Source of the DNA: Actinocatenispora rupis
Lineage (GTDB): Bacteria; Actinomycetota; Actinomycetes; Mycobacteriales; Micromonosporaceae
Reading direction: 5' to 3'
Assembly: GCF_016861975.1 (NCBI RefSeq)
Contig: NZ_BOMB01000044.1
Span: 34,688 to 98,687 of the forward strand
DNA length: 64,000 nucleotides
The stretch's first letter is position 1. Each line of letters begins with the position of its first letter. Of this stretch, positions 25,322 through 34,270 are shown one piece after another. The translations under genes were made by a program, and so were the position numbers. A model generated the notes under the pieces. It saw only the letters and a list, made by a program, of their open reading frames with translations. It did no database searches and was not told the origin of the DNA.

Positions 25322-26706
25322 CGACCTCGCTGCGGTTCCTCGGCGCGGCCGGCACGGTCACCGGCAGCCGGTTCCTGATCGACTCCGACGGTCGGCGGCT
25401 ACTGGTCGACTGCGGCATGTACCAGGGGGACGCGGCGCTGCGCCGCCGCAACTGGCAACCGTTCCCGGTCGAGCCCACGAGCGTGGACGCCATCGCCGTC
25501 AGCCACGCGCACCTGGACCACATCGGGTTGCTGCCGCTGCTGTCCCGCGCCGGGTTCACCGGCCCGGTGTACTGCTCGGAACAGACCGCCCGGCTGGCCG
25601 CGATCGTCCTCCGCGACGCGGCACACCTCCAGGAGGAGGACGCGCGGTACGCGGCGCGGCACGGGTACTCCCGGCACGATCCGGCCCTGCCGCTGTACAC
25701 GCACGTCGACGCCGAGCGGTGTCTGGACCTGCTGCGGCCCGTGCCGTTCGGCAAGCCGGTCGCGGTCGGTGGGGACCTGTCGGTGACGCTGAGCCGGGCC
25801 GGGCACATCCTGGGCTCGGCGTGTGTGACGGTGACGACCGGTGTCGACGGCACCGTGGTCTTCAGCGGGGACCTGGGCCGGATCGACCATCCACTGCTGG
25901 AGCCGCCGGATCCGCCGCCGCCGGCCGACCAGATCGTCGTGGAGTCCACCTACGGCGACCGGCTCCACCCGCGCGCCGACCCGGACCGCGTGGCCCGGGT
26001 GATCCGTGCGGCCCTGGACCGGGGTGGGACGGTGCTCGTCCCCTGTTTCGCGGTCGACCGCACCGAGATCCTCCTGGTACGGCTGCGCGAGATGATGGCA
26101 GCCGGGATGCTGCCGCGCGTGCCGGTGTACGTCGACAGCCCGATGGCGCTCGCCACGCTGGAGGTCTACCGCCAGGCGGTACGGGACCGCTCACCGGAGC
26201 TGCGGCCCGCCGTGCTCGACTCGGCCCGCGATCCGTTCGACCCGGGCGAACTGCGGCTGGCGCACGGCATCGACGAGTCCGCCCGGCTCAACCGTCCGGG
26301 CCTGCCGTGCATCGTGCTGTCCGCCGCCGGCATGGCCACGGGCGGGCGCGTCGTCCATCACCTGATCGCGCAGCTGCCGGACCCGCGCAACCTCGTCCTG
26401 TTGCCCGGATACCAGGTACCCGGAACCCGCGGGTCGCGGCTGTTGTCCGGCGCCACCGCGATCAAGGCGTACGGCAGGTACGTTCCCGTCCGTGCCGAGG
26501 TACTCGGCGTCGGCGAGTTCTCCGCCCACGCCGACGCCGACGGCATCCTCGACTGGCTGCGTCGCTCCCCCGGCGAACCGCACACGTGCTTCGTCGTGCA
26601 CGGCGAACCCGCGGCCTCGGCCGCCCTCGCCGACCGGGTACGCACCGACCTCGGCTGGAACGCCGTCACTCCGCACGACGGTGAACGGGTCAGCGTGTAC
26701 CGCTGA
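25318..26706 (+). CDS. MBL-fold beta-CASP RNA metallo-hydrolase
   Basis: A 462-residue metallo-beta-lactamase fold protein of the CPSF/RNase J-like beta-CASP class. The zinc motif HAHLDH is at residues 63-68; further motifs are FSGDLG, the beta-CASP opening ESTYGDR, DSPMA, SAAGMATGGR and the late histidine in FSAHAD. Such enzymes cleave RNA endo- or exonucleolytically; TTHA0252-like single-domain bacterial forms are the nearest analogues. The GTG start overlaps the nitroreductase stop. MBL-fold proteins are also seen in dormancy gene clusters. Confidence 0.9.
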   Translation: MTTSLRFLGAAGTVTGSRFLIDSDGRRLLVDCGMYQGDAALRRRNWQPFPVEPTSVDAIAVSHAHLDHIGLLPLLSRAGFTGPVYCSEQTARLAAIVLRDAAHLQEEDARYAARHGYSRHDPALPLYTHVDAERCLDLLRPVPFGKPVAVGGDLSVTLSRAGHILGSACVTVTTGVDGTVVFSGDLGRIDHPLLEPPDPPPPADQIVVESTYGDRLHPRADPDRVARVIRAALDRGGTVLVPCFAVDRTEILLVRLREMMAAGMLPRVPVYVDSPMALATLEVYRQAVRDRSPELRPAVLDSARDPFDPGELRLAHGIDESARLNRPGLPCIVLSAAGMATGGRVVHHLIAQLPDPRNLVLLPGYQVPGTRGSRLLSGATAIKAYGRYVPVRAEVLGVGEFSAHADADGILDWLRRSPGEPHTCFVVHGEPAASAALADRVRTDLGWNAVTPHDGERVSVYR

Positions 26707-26723
26707 CGGAAGGGACGGTCGGG

Positions 26724-26966
26724 ATGCGAGCCAGGGTCGGCGACCTGCTCCGGCTGACCGGCCACGACCAGGTCCACCGCACCGGTGTGATCCTGGCCGT
26801 CGCGCATCCGGACGGCAGCCCTCCGTACCAGGTGCGGTGGTTGGACGACGGGCACGAGACGCTGGTGTTCCCCGGCGAGGACGCGCGTGTCGAGCCGCCC
26901 ACCACGCCCCGGGCCCCGGGCCCCCACCGGACCGCCCGCCGGCCGTCCGGATCGGCGACTGGTTGA
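26724..26966 (+). CDS. DUF1918 domain protein
   Basis: An 80-residue protein with the DUF1918 pattern: GDLLRLTGHDQVHRTGVILAV, PPYQVRWLDDGHETLVFPGEDA (PYxVRWxDGHxxLxxPGxDA). It is a small SH3-like beta barrel of unknown function, common in actinomycete stress clusters. It follows the metallo-hydrolase by 17 nt, with GGAAGGGACGG as ribosome-binding site, and ends the co-directional run. Confidence 0.85.
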   Translation: MRARVGDLLRLTGHDQVHRTGVILAVAHPDGSPPYQVRWLDDGHETLVFPGEDARVEPPTTPRAPGPHRTARRPSGSATG

Positions 26967-27103
26967 GACGGCAGACGGACGAGACGTGGACCGTCGGCAC
27001 TCCGGCCCGAACTGCTCCGGCATCCCGCTCGGCGCGTCGCGGCCCTGCGACCTCATCCGGGTCCGGGTCGGGATGCGGTGCCACTGAGCCGATCCCGGTC
27101 CGG

Positions 27104-27580
27104 TCAGGCGTCCCGCGGCCGGGACAGCCAGCGGCGGCGGGCGACACCGAGCACGCCCCGGGCGAACGGCCGGGCCAGCGCCGACGCGAGCCGGCCGTAC
27201 CGGTGGATGCCGGGCAGGCGCAGGCCGATCAGGTAGCCGATCCGGGTGCCGCCGTCGACGGGTGTCGCGGCCATGCCGAAGACCACCAGCCGGCTCTGCA
27301 TCACGCACCAGCCGTCCCGCAGCACCACGTCGAACGCGGCGCGCAGCCCGATCCGGTCGCGTATGTCGGCGCGCATCCGATCGCCGTCGCGGTCGGTGAC
27401 ACGGATGGCGGTGATGCCGGGGGCGTACGCGCAGAAGCCGTGCTCCAGGTCGCTGAGCACCGGCCAGACCGTGTCGTACGGGTCGGGCAGGACGGTCTCG
27501 GCCAGGGTGGTGCCGGGCAGCGCCGCGTGCAGGACGCGCAGCCGGCGTACCTCGTCCAGTTCGCCGATCGGCCAGTTCAC
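27104..27580 (-). CDS. SRPBCC-like protein encoded with an ECF sigma factor
   Basis: A 158-residue protein that reads as a START/SRPBCC-type small-ligand-binding domain (PDPYDTVWPVLSDLEHGFC, MRADIRDRIGLRAAFDVVL, MQSRLVVFGMAAT). GTG 27580 overlaps the sigma factor stop (GTGA), so the two are coupled. The partner relation suggests a modulator of the sigma factor or part of its regulon; no membrane anchor or zinc anti-sigma motif is present. The function is unproven. Confidence 0.65.
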   Translation of the reverse strand: MNWPIGELDEVRRLRVLHAALPGTTLAETVLPDPYDTVWPVLSDLEHGFCAYAPGITAIRVTDRDGDRMRADIRDRIGLRAAFDVVLRDGWCVMQSRLVVFGMAATPVDGGTRIGYLIGLRLPGIHRYGRLASALARPFARGVLGVARRRWLSRPRDA

Positions 27581-28125
27581 CGCGTACTCCGTTCTCCCAG
27601 CCAGGCCCGGCGGAACGTGCGGCGGGCCCGGAACAGCCGGGAGCGCACCGTGCCCGCGGGTACGCCGAGGACCGCGCCGGCCTCGGTCTCGTCCAACCCG
27701 TCCACGTCGCGCAGCACCAACACGGCGCGGTGCTCCGGTGACAGCCGGTCCAGCACGTCGGCGACGTCGGCGGCCAGCGCCGGATCGTCCGGCGCGGGCA
27801 GTTCGGGCAGTTCGGCGGGCACCGCGCGGCTCGACCCGCGGGCGACGCGGACGGCCTCGCGGACCGCGATCACCCGGACCCAGCCGTAGAGTGCCGCCGG
27901 TTCGCGCAGCGACCCGATCCGCCGCATGACGACGATCAGCGCCTCCTGCGCGGCGTCCGCGGCGTCGGCCAGCGCGATCGGCCCGCACAACCGCCGCACG
28001 TACGGGGTGATCGCGTCGAGCAGGTCGGACAGCGCGATCGCGTCGCCGGCCTGCGCGGCACGTACCACCCGGTCGCGGGTGGCGGGGTCGGACAGCGTGT
28101 CGCCGTCGGGCCACCGCTGAGTCAT
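27577..28125 (-). CDS. ECF RNA polymerase sigma factor
   Basis: A 182-residue sigma-70-family ECF factor. Region 2 spans roughly residues 30-95 (DAADAAQEALIVVMRRI, ALYGWVRVIAVREAV) and region 4 residues about 125-175 (LSPEHRAVLVLRDVDGLDETEAGAVLGV, then TVRSRLFRARRTFRR). Start ATG 28125. It lies 5 nt after an alpha/beta hydrolase gene and overlaps the SRPBCC gene. No standard zinc anti-sigma gene is adjacent. Confidence 0.9.
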   Translation of the reverse strand: MTQRWPDGDTLSDPATRDRVVRAAQAGDAIALSDLLDAITPYVRRLCGPIALADAADAAQEALIVVMRRIGSLREPAALYGWVRVIAVREAVRVARGSSRAVPAELPELPAPDDPALAADVADVLDRLSPEHRAVLVLRDVDGLDETEAGAVLGVPAGTVRSRLFRARRTFRRAWLGERSTR

Positions 28126-28130
28126 GGTCC

Positions 28131-29402
28131 TCACCGTTCGTCGAGCCGTCGCAGGAACGGTACGACGGTGTCCACCACGGGGCTGCGCCGCGGGTCGGCC
28201 CAGAGCGCGTCGAGGTGCGTCATGGCCTCGTCCCCGGCGTACGTGGCGGTCGGGATCCGGGAGTGCGCGGTGACCCAGCGGGCGGCGGCGGTGACGCTGC
28301 CGCAGGTCAGGCCGGTCTGGAAGCAGTACAGCGGCACGTCGATGCTCGCGCCGTGCCACGGCCGCAACCCGAGTACGTCGGTCGTCGCGGTGCGGGAGAA
28401 GGGGTCGGCGGCGGACAGGTCGAGCGTGAGCCGCTGCGGCCAGTACCACTCGAAGGCGGTGGGGCCGGCGCCTGCGAGCACCTCCGCCGCCGCCGCGACC
28501 GACGTGTACGCCGGGCCGATCGCCAGGTCCGGTACGAGCGGGTGGCTGGCGTACAGGTGCTCGACGAGGCCGAGGTTGTCGACCGGACCGGCCGGGCGCA
28601 GCGGTGCCGGCAGCCGCGCGGCGAGCGTCGACGGCGCGGACGGCGCGGTGCGCGCGTACCGGCCGGCGAGCAGCGCCAGCACCGCGTACGTCTCGGTGCG
28701 GCCCATCGTCAGCGACGGGTCGAACACCTCCCCCGCGGCGATCGCCACCAGCCCGTCGCGCGCCTGCGCCGGCGTCACCCGGTACACGTCGCCCTCGCCG
28801 GCGAACGCATCGTGCACTCCGCCGTCGAGGAGTACCAGGCCGGTCAGGTCGCGGTGGCCGGGCCGCCCGGCGAAGTCCCACCCGGCGTACAGCAGGGCGG
28901 TGGTGGCGCCCCACGAGTGCCCGCCGAGGACGACCCGGCGACCGTCGGCCCGCGCCGCGCACACCACCCGGCGTACGTCGGCGAGCGTCGTGGCGAGCCC
29001 CCAGTCCGCGGCGAACGGTGCCGTGCCGGCGGTCCACGACCGGTACCGGCCGGCGAGGTACCGGTCGGTGGACCGGTCGAGGTCACCGCCGCGCAGTACG
29101 GACAGGTCGGCGAGGTCGGCCTGCCGCCGGTCCACCGCCCACACCTGCGTACCGGGCAGCCGCCGGGCCAGCCCCCGCGCCAGGATCCGGTACCCGCCGG
29201 CGGCGCCGAACTGCCCCGCGACCAGGACCAGCACCTGCCGGGCGGTGGGCGCGCCGACCCGGTACACGTGCACCGGGTGCGCGCCGCCACCGAGCGACAC
29301 GTACTCCTCGCGCCACGGTCGCGGCGCCGCCCGCACCGTGGCCGGCGCGCCCACCGCGGCGACCGTCGCCGCCGCGAGTCCGAGCATCGTCCGTCTGCGC
29401 AT
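28131..29402 (-). CDS. Exported alpha/beta hydrolase
   Basis: A 423-residue protein with a twin-arginine-like leader (MRRRTMLGLAAATVAAVG, cleavage near VRAAP). The hydrolase core shows the nucleophile elbow GGHSWG, preceded by strand VVLGG, and an oxyanion-type VAGQFG near the start; acidic and His members of the triad are likely in the C-terminal part (DEAMTHLD). It is the first gene of a three-gene operon with the sigma factor. The substrate is unknown. Confidence 0.8.
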   Translation of the reverse strand: MRRRTMLGLAAATVAAVGAPATVRAAPRPWREEYVSLGGGAHPVHVYRVGAPTARQVLVLVAGQFGAAGGYRILARGLARRLPGTQVWAVDRRQADLADLSVLRGGDLDRSTDRYLAGRYRSWTAGTAPFAADWGLATTLADVRRVVCAARADGRRVVLGGHSWGATTALLYAGWDFAGRPGHRDLTGLVLLDGGVHDAFAGEGDVYRVTPAQARDGLVAIAAGEVFDPSLTMGRTETYAVLALLAGRYARTAPSAPSTLAARLPAPLRPAGPVDNLGLVEHLYASHPLVPDLAIGPAYTSVAAAAEVLAGAGPTAFEWYWPQRLTLDLSAADPFSRTATTDVLGLRPWHGASIDVPLYCFQTGLTCGSVTAAARWVTAHSRIPTATYAGDEAMTHLDALWADPRRSPVVDTVVPFLRRLDER

Positions 29403-29523
29403 CACGCGCTCCCTCCGCCGTGGCGTCTCGTCGGGAAGGAGGAGCCCGGGCGCGGCGACACTCCCCGGCGTGACCGGAGCCACAGCGGGGAGCGCGGCGG
29501 CACCGGGGACGCCTCGATCGGGC

Positions 29524-29973
29524 ATGACATCCACCCGAACCGCCGCCGTCACCGTCGCGGCCGTCCTCGGCGCCGACTGCCTCCTCCACCTGTACTGGGC
29601 GGCCACCGGCAGCGCCTGGCCCGCCGCCACCGTGCCGGCGCTCTCCCGCGCGCTGCTCGACGCCGACGTACCGTTCACGCCGCCGGTCCTGCTGCCGCTC
29701 GCCGCCGCGCTGTCGGCCGCCGCCGTCCTCGTCCTGGCCCGCGCCGGCCTCGTGGCTCGCAGGCTGCCCCGCTGGCTGCCGCTGCTCGGTACGCTCGGCG
29801 TCGCCGCCGGCACCGGCGTCCGCGCGCTCGCCGGCCTGGTCTGGCTCGGCACCGACGATCCGGCCAGCACCTTCCACCTGCTCAACCTCGCCGTGTACAC
29901 CCCGCTGTGCGTGCTGCTGTGCCTGGCGTCGCTGCTCGTCCTGCTCCGCGGTCGGCGCGCGCCGGCGGCCTGA
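29524..29973 (+). CDS. DUF3995 four-helix membrane protein
   Basis: A 149-residue integral membrane protein with four hydrophobic segments (residues about 5-25, 50-72, 80-102, 115-140) and short loops, matching DUF3995. Its function is unknown. It lies between the divergent hydrolase and the downstream SigE-like unit; 50 nt separate it from that unit. Confidence 0.75.
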   Translation: MTSTRTAAVTVAAVLGADCLLHLYWAATGSAWPAATVPALSRALLDADVPFTPPVLLPLAAALSAAAVLVLARAGLVARRLPRWLPLLGTLGVAAGTGVRALAGLVWLGTDDPASTFHLLNLAVYTPLCVLLCLASLLVLLRGRRAPAA

Positions 29974-30023
29974 CTCGACCGCGCCCGCCATGCTCGGGGC
30001 CGCGGCGAAGTTGGAGGGAACCG

Positions 30024-30542
30024 GTGCGGGCGGTCGTGCGCCATACGGGTGTGACAGTGAGGTCGGGGTCGGTCGCCGACACCCCACAGCGCCACTTCGA
30101 CGACGTGTACGCCGGGCAGTACGCCGTGCTGGTGCGCCTGGCGTACACGACGACGGGGTCGGTCGCGGCGGCGGAGGACGTCGTGCAGGACGCGTTCCTG
30201 GAGCTGTACCGGAGGTGGACGCACGTCGCGGAGCCGGCGGCGTGGCTGCGCCGCGCGGTCGTCAGCCGCTGCACCTCCTGGGTACGCCGGCGTCGGCTGG
30301 AGCGCCGGCACGGGCAGCCGCGCGACCCGGGTACGCACCCGCCGACCGCACCGGAGACCGTCGCCGTACGCGCCGCGCTGGCCCGGCTGCGGCCGCGGCA
30401 CCGCGCCGTGGTGTTCCTGCGCTACTACCTTGACCTGCCCGAGGCGGAGATCGCCGCCGCGCTCGGCTGCCGGCCGGGCACGGTCAAGTCGATGCTGCAC
30501 CGCGCCCGCACCATCCTCCGGGAGTACGTCGATGAGTGCTGA
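30024..30542 (+). CDS. SigE-family ECF sigma factor
   Basis: A 172-residue ECF factor of the actinomycete SigE family (SigE/SigM-like without extended linker). Region 2: HFDDVYAGQYAVLVRLAY, EDVVQDAFLELYRRW; region 4: LRPRHRAVVFLRYYLDLPEAEIAAALGC followed by TVKSMLHRA, here given in split form. GTG 30024 is chosen because GGAGGG lies 5 nt upstream. The stop is 11 nt inside the next gene, so a co-translated membrane partner follows, the usual sigma/anti-sigma arrangement. Confidence 0.9.
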   Translation: MRAVVRHTGVTVRSGSVADTPQRHFDDVYAGQYAVLVRLAYTTTGSVAAAEDVVQDAFLELYRRWTHVAEPAAWLRRAVVSRCTSWVRRRRLERRHGQPRDPGTHPPTAPETVAVRAALARLRPRHRAVVFLRYYLDLPEAEIAAALGCRPGTVKSMLHRARTILREYVDEC

Positions 30543-31824
30543 GACGATCCGCGCGGCACTGTCCGCGGCCTGCGACGACGCGGGCCTGCCCGCCGACGGT
30601 GCGCCACCACCACCGCTGCGTACTCCCCCGGTCCGGCGGCGGTGGCTGGCGCCGGTCGCCGCGGCCGCGGCGGTCGCGCTGGTGGTGGCGCTCGTGGTCG
30701 CGGCGACCCTGCTGCCGCACCGGGACCGTTCCGCGCCACCCGCGGCGCCGCGCCGGTCCGCGGCCATGCCGGCGACGTTCGCGCCGCCGTCGCTGTCCGC
30801 GGCGTCCGTCGAGCAGTCGCCACCGGGGCCGGTCGTGGCGCTCGTCGGGTACGCGGACCTGCCCGTCGTCGGGGACCTCACCGGCGGCCAGACACTCGCC
30901 GTCGGCGCCGACGGGCGCACGTACCGGAGCGTCGACGCCTGGTCCACGTCGATCACCAGCCAGCTGCTCGCCCCGGACGGCGGGAGCATCGTGAGCGGTA
31001 CCAGCCAGGGCATCCTGCGCGTCGTCGACACCCGGACCGGCACCGACCACGAGTACGAGGTGGGGCCTGGTGCGGTGGCGCCGGCGGCGTTCTCGCCGGA
31101 CGGCCGTTACGTTGCGTACCAACGGATCCCGAGCGGCGAGGTGGGGCCGGTCTGCGACGGGCCGGTCCCCGCCCGGCTCCTCGACCTGCGTACGGGGCGG
31201 ACCCGGCCGCTGACCGGGGCGAGCGGCTGCGGGCTGGCGTTCGCGCCGGACGGGCGGCGGATCGCCGCGCAGGTCGGCAACGCCGTGGTCGTCCTCGACC
31301 TGCACGGCCACCAGCTCGCCCGCCACCCGGTGTCGGGTGCCGCGCTGAACGGCCCGCACGCGTGGTCGCCCGACGGGCGGTACCTGGCGCTCGCCGTCGG
31401 CGCGCTCGACGGCGACGTCACCGGCTTCCGGTTCCTGGCCCTGGACGCGACCGACCGGCCACCGGCCGGGTTCCGTGCCGGATCACCGGCCCTGATGGGC
31501 TGGACCGACGACCGGCACGTGGTGACGTACGACGTCGACCGGGCAGGTGCCGCGCCCGACGCGTTCGTCGCCCACGCGGTGGACGGCACCTCCGCCACCG
31601 TCGTCAGCGCCGACGAGTACGGCTCGGGCACCGCCGTGGACATGGCCGCCGACCTGCTGCCCCACCTGCGTACGGTCCGGGTCGACCACCCCGGGTACGG
31701 TCCCTGGCCGGACTGGGCCGTACGTCCCGTGCTGGTCGCCCTCGCCCTGCTGGCGATCGTCGCCGCCGTGGTGGTTACCGCGGTCCGCCGTACCCGTCGA
31801 CGGCGCCGCGATACCACCACCTGA
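30532..31824 (+). CDS. Membrane-anchored WD40/TolB-like putative anti-sigma partner
   Basis: A 430-residue protein: a short cytoplasmic N-terminus, a membrane helix at residues about 38-58 (WLAPVAAAAAVALVVALV), then a beta-propeller-like ectodomain with repeated SPDGRYVA, APDGRRIA, SPDGRYLA motifs, and a second membrane helix near the C-terminus (VRPVLVALALLAIVAAVVV). Overlap with the sigma gene suggests it senses an external or envelope signal and holds the sigma factor; no zinc HxxxCxxC motif is present. Confidence 0.75.
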   Translation: MSAETIRAALSAACDDAGLPADGAPPPPLRTPPVRRRWLAPVAAAAAVALVVALVVAATLLPHRDRSAPPAAPRRSAAMPATFAPPSLSAASVEQSPPGPVVALVGYADLPVVGDLTGGQTLAVGADGRTYRSVDAWSTSITSQLLAPDGGSIVSGTSQGILRVVDTRTGTDHEYEVGPGAVAPAAFSPDGRYVAYQRIPSGEVGPVCDGPVPARLLDLRTGRTRPLTGASGCGLAFAPDGRRIAAQVGNAVVVLDLHGHQLARHPVSGAALNGPHAWSPDGRYLALAVGALDGDVTGFRFLALDATDRPPAGFRAGSPALMGWTDDRHVVTYDVDRAGAAPDAFVAHAVDGTSATVVSADEYGSGTAVDMAADLLPHLRTVRVDHPGYGPWPDWAVRPVLVALALLAIVAAVVVTAVRRTRRRRRDTTT

Positions 31825-31901
31825 CGGACGCCGCGGTCCCGGCGCGGAACGCCGCGGACGCCGAACGCAAGCCGTCGCACCGTTGCCGAGGTGCCGGTGG
31901 G

Positions 31902-32387
31902 TCAGGCGGAACGGACCACGGGGAGGTCGCCGTCGGCGATGACGGCGACCTGGTCGGCGCGGTCCAGCCGGTACCCGACGCCGCGCACCGTGGCGATGGT
32001 CGGCCCGCGCCCGCGCAGCTTCACCCGCAGCCGGCGTACGTGCACGTCGATGGTGCGGTGGCCGGTCGGGTTGGCCTGCGCCCACACGGTACGCAGCAGT
32101 TCGTCCCGGGTGAACGCCCGCCCGGGGTTGCCGGCGAGGTAGGTCAACAGCCGGAACTCCTTGTAGGTCAGGCGGAGGTCCTCGCCGTCGAGGGTGACGC
32201 GCGCCCGGTCCGGGTAGAGGCAGAGCGGCGGGACGGGCACCGGTCGCGGCGGTACGGCGGGGGTTCCGGCGTCGTGGCCGAGGGCGCGGAGCAGTCCGGT
32301 CAGGCGCCGGGCGGCGGCCGGCTCGTCGCAGGTCACCTCGATCCGTACGGTGACGGTGACCGGGTCGGGGCGCGTGGCAGTACTCAT
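31902..32387 (-). CDS. OmpR/PhoB-type winged-helix protein without receiver domain
   Basis: A 161-residue protein whose C-terminal 95 residues form a trans_reg_C winged helix ([57 protein letters not shown]). The N-terminal 55 residues are not a receiver: there is no phospho-aspartate triad and no room for one. It may respond to a ligand or act constitutively. It is convergent with the propeller-protein gene. The start ATG 32387 has AGGACCCCATC-type spacing upstream. Confidence 0.85.
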   Translation of the reverse strand: MSTATRPDPVTVTVRIEVTCDEPAAARRLTGLLRALGHDAGTPAVPPRPVPVPPLCLYPDRARVTLDGEDLRLTYKEFRLLTYLAGNPGRAFTRDELLRTVWAQANPTGHRTIDVHVRRLRVKLRGRGPTIATVRGVGYRLDRADQVAVIADGDLPVVRSA

Positions 32388-32565
32388 CTGATGGGGTCCT
32401 CGGGGCGTCGGGCCCGGGTGCCGGGCCGGTTCGGTCGGTGGGCCGTGTCCGTCCGCGATCCGGGTACGCCGGTGGCGGTCGGGGTTCAGGCGCGACACGA
32501 GGACGACCACACCCGACCGAGGTCGATGTGGGCGCGTGTCACCAACCGCCGCCGTACCGTCACCC

Positions 32566-32595
32566 TTGAAGTCGACCAAATCAGTAGGGTTATCG
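32566..32595 (+). promoter_or_regulatory. Possible promoter for the small zinc-ribbon gene
   Basis: TTGAAG at 32566-32571 and GTTATC at 32589-32594 are 17 nt apart in a locally AT-richer stretch. The start of transcription would be near 32601, where a GTG in the frame of the zinc-ribbon gene begins. Confidence 0.35.
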
Positions 32596-32684
32596 CAAGG
32601 GTGGCCGGCGTGACGGTTCCCACGCGGAACCGTGTTCTGCGAGTTCGGTCCGCGACCACCGCCGCCCGGCGTACGGTCGAGCAC

Positions 32685-32864
32685 GTGGAACCTCTCGAAC
32701 CGCGGTGCCTCGACTGCGGAAGCCGCGAGGTGGACGTGCTGCACGTCCGGCCGTCCGCCGCGCTCGGTACCGGAACCAGCGCCGGTGCCGAGATCGTCTG
32801 CCACGACTGCGGCTGGATCGGTTGGACCGACACCGATCCGACCGAACCCGACCGCTCCGACTGA
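32685..32864 (+). CDS. Small zinc-ribbon protein
   Basis: A 59-residue protein with two CxxC knuckles (RCLDCGS and VCHDCGW) about 30 residues apart and an acidic tail, so a zinc ribbon. GTG 32685 is preferred on codon use; GTG 32601 in the same frame, at the expected start of the promoter at 32566-32595, would give 87 residues as a leaderless message but its codons are less biased. The function is unknown. Confidence 0.55.
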   Translation: MEPLEPRCLDCGSREVDVLHVRPSAALGTGTSAGAEIVCHDCGWIGWTDTDPTEPDRSD

Positions 32865-32869
32865 GGCCC

Positions 32870-32888
32870 ACCGTCCACCATGGACGGT
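32870..32888. terminator. Hairpin after the zinc-ribbon gene
   Basis: ACCGTCCA and TGGACGGT form a perfect 8-bp stem around CCA, 5 nt after the stop codon and between convergent genes. The core is a variant of the GTCCAC..TGGAC palindrome that recurs in this window. Confidence 0.5.
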
Positions 32889-32936
32889 CCCGCCGATGCT
32901 GCCGAGCCGGCAGGACCGTGACGCTGCGACGACGAC

Positions 32937-34052
32937 TCAGGCGGCCGGTACGGCGGCGAGGAGGCCGCCGAGTCCGCTCGCCTGGGTACGCCAGTCGCGC
33001 GCGTTGGGGTGGTCGGCCGGGTCGGCGCCGGACCAGCGGCACCCGATGCGGTCCTCGGCGTCGCGGTCGTCGTTCCAGATCGCGTCCGCCTGCGTCTGTG
33101 CGAACGCCCGGTACGTCGCGTCGCCGGTACTGTCGACCAGGTCGGCCAAGTACCGCATGAAGATGCCCTTGAACTGTTTCTGGTTGTCGTCGCAGGAGGC
33201 GTCCGGCGCGTCGCACGACTCGGTGAGGATCCCGCCGGACACCAGCAGCGGCGAGGCGATGGCGGCGTCGCCGAGTCGCCGTGCGGTGGCCAGCGCGGAC
33301 GCGTCGCCGGTCGCCCGCCACACCTCCAGCGCGCCGCCGATCGCCAGCCCCTGGTTGTACGTCCAGACGGTCTGGCCGTTGTTGTGGCACGAGCCGTCGA
33401 GCCCGTCGTTGACGAGACCGTCGGCGTTGATGAGGCCGCTGTTCTCGTACCAGTGCCAGGCGGTGGTGGCGCGGTCGAGCCAGTCGGTGTCGCCGGGGAT
33501 CCGGTTGTGCAGCGCGGCGGTGAGCCGGACGTAGAGGCCGTTGGTGATGGCGTTCTTGTACGTGCGTTCGCGGTCCCACCACACGCCGCCACCGCAGGTG
33601 CCGGTGTCCCAGTACCCGTCGACGTAGGTGCCGATCGTGACGGCCTCGTCGAGGTACGTGCGGTCGCCGGTCAGGTCGTACGCCTCGATCCAGGCGAGCG
33701 CCCACCACTCGGTGTCGTCGATGGCCCGGCTGATGAAGTCGCCCTCGATCGGGTCGGAGCTGCGCTCCCCCGCCGCGAACGTGCCCTTGTTCGTCTCGAA
33801 CGTGCGGTCGACGATCGACAGGTACCGCCGGTCGCCGGTGCGCTGCATCTCGTCCATCATCGTGGTCAGCGCGACGGCGGAGTTCCACCAGCTCGCCGGC
33901 CACCAGGCCGTGTCCTGGTCGTACGAGGCCATGAGGACGTCGGTGGCGCGGGCGAAGTCGGCGGTGAGCCGGGGGTGCGCGGCGTGGGCCGGGGCGGTGC
34001 AGAGCCCCAGCGTCACGAGGGCGGGCAGCAGCAGGAGCAGGATCCGTCGCAT
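32937..34052 (-). CDS. Secreted GH76 glycosidase (endo-alpha-1,6-mannanase family)
   Basis: A 371-residue enzyme with a Sec signal peptide (MRRILLLLLPALVTLGLC, cleavage after AHA near residue 24). The GH76 double-aspartate catalytic pair is D112-D113 in SRAIDDTEWWALAW, and WWPASWWNSAVALTTMMD and TYNQGLAIGGALEVWRAT are further family blocks around an (alpha/alpha)6 barrel. It would cut alpha-1,6-mannan, either fungal mannan or mycobacterial-type mannan. It is monocistronic and convergent with the zinc-ribbon gene. Confidence 0.9.
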   Translation of the reverse strand: MRRILLLLLPALVTLGLCTAPAHAAHPRLTADFARATDVLMASYDQDTAWWPASWWNSAVALTTMMDEMQRTGDRRYLSIVDRTFETNKGTFAAGERSSDPIEGDFISRAIDDTEWWALAWIEAYDLTGDRTYLDEAVTIGTYVDGYWDTGTCGGGVWWDRERTYKNAITNGLYVRLTAALHNRIPGDTDWLDRATTAWHWYENSGLINADGLVNDGLDGSCHNNGQTVWTYNQGLAIGGALEVWRATGDASALATARRLGDAAIASPLLVSGGILTESCDAPDASCDDNQKQFKGIFMRYLADLVDSTGDATYRAFAQTQADAIWNDDRDAEDRIGCRWSGADPADHPNARDWRTQASGLGGLLAAVPAA

Positions 34053-34164
34053 CGATCCTCCCGAGGGCCGGCGCGGACTGCGCACCGCGCGGGCGTACCG
34101 ATTCGGGGGAAAGGTAGCGGAAGGGACAGCGCGTTGTCCACCGTTGTCATCACCGGGGAGCATC

Positions 34165-34177
34165 GTCCACAGTGGAC
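34165..34177. repeat. Interspersed palindrome GTCCACAGTGGAC
   Basis: A perfect 13-bp palindrome (one central base) in the gap between the divergent GH76 and lysozyme genes. It is one of eight TCCACWGTGGA copies in the window. Confidence 0.7.
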
Positions 34178-34270
34178 CGGCCGGCCGCCGGATTGGGTAA
34201 TTGTGTCGTGTGGCGCGGGCCGGCCGGCGAGGACCATGGGGGCACCAGACCCGACCGAGGAGCGCACGCC

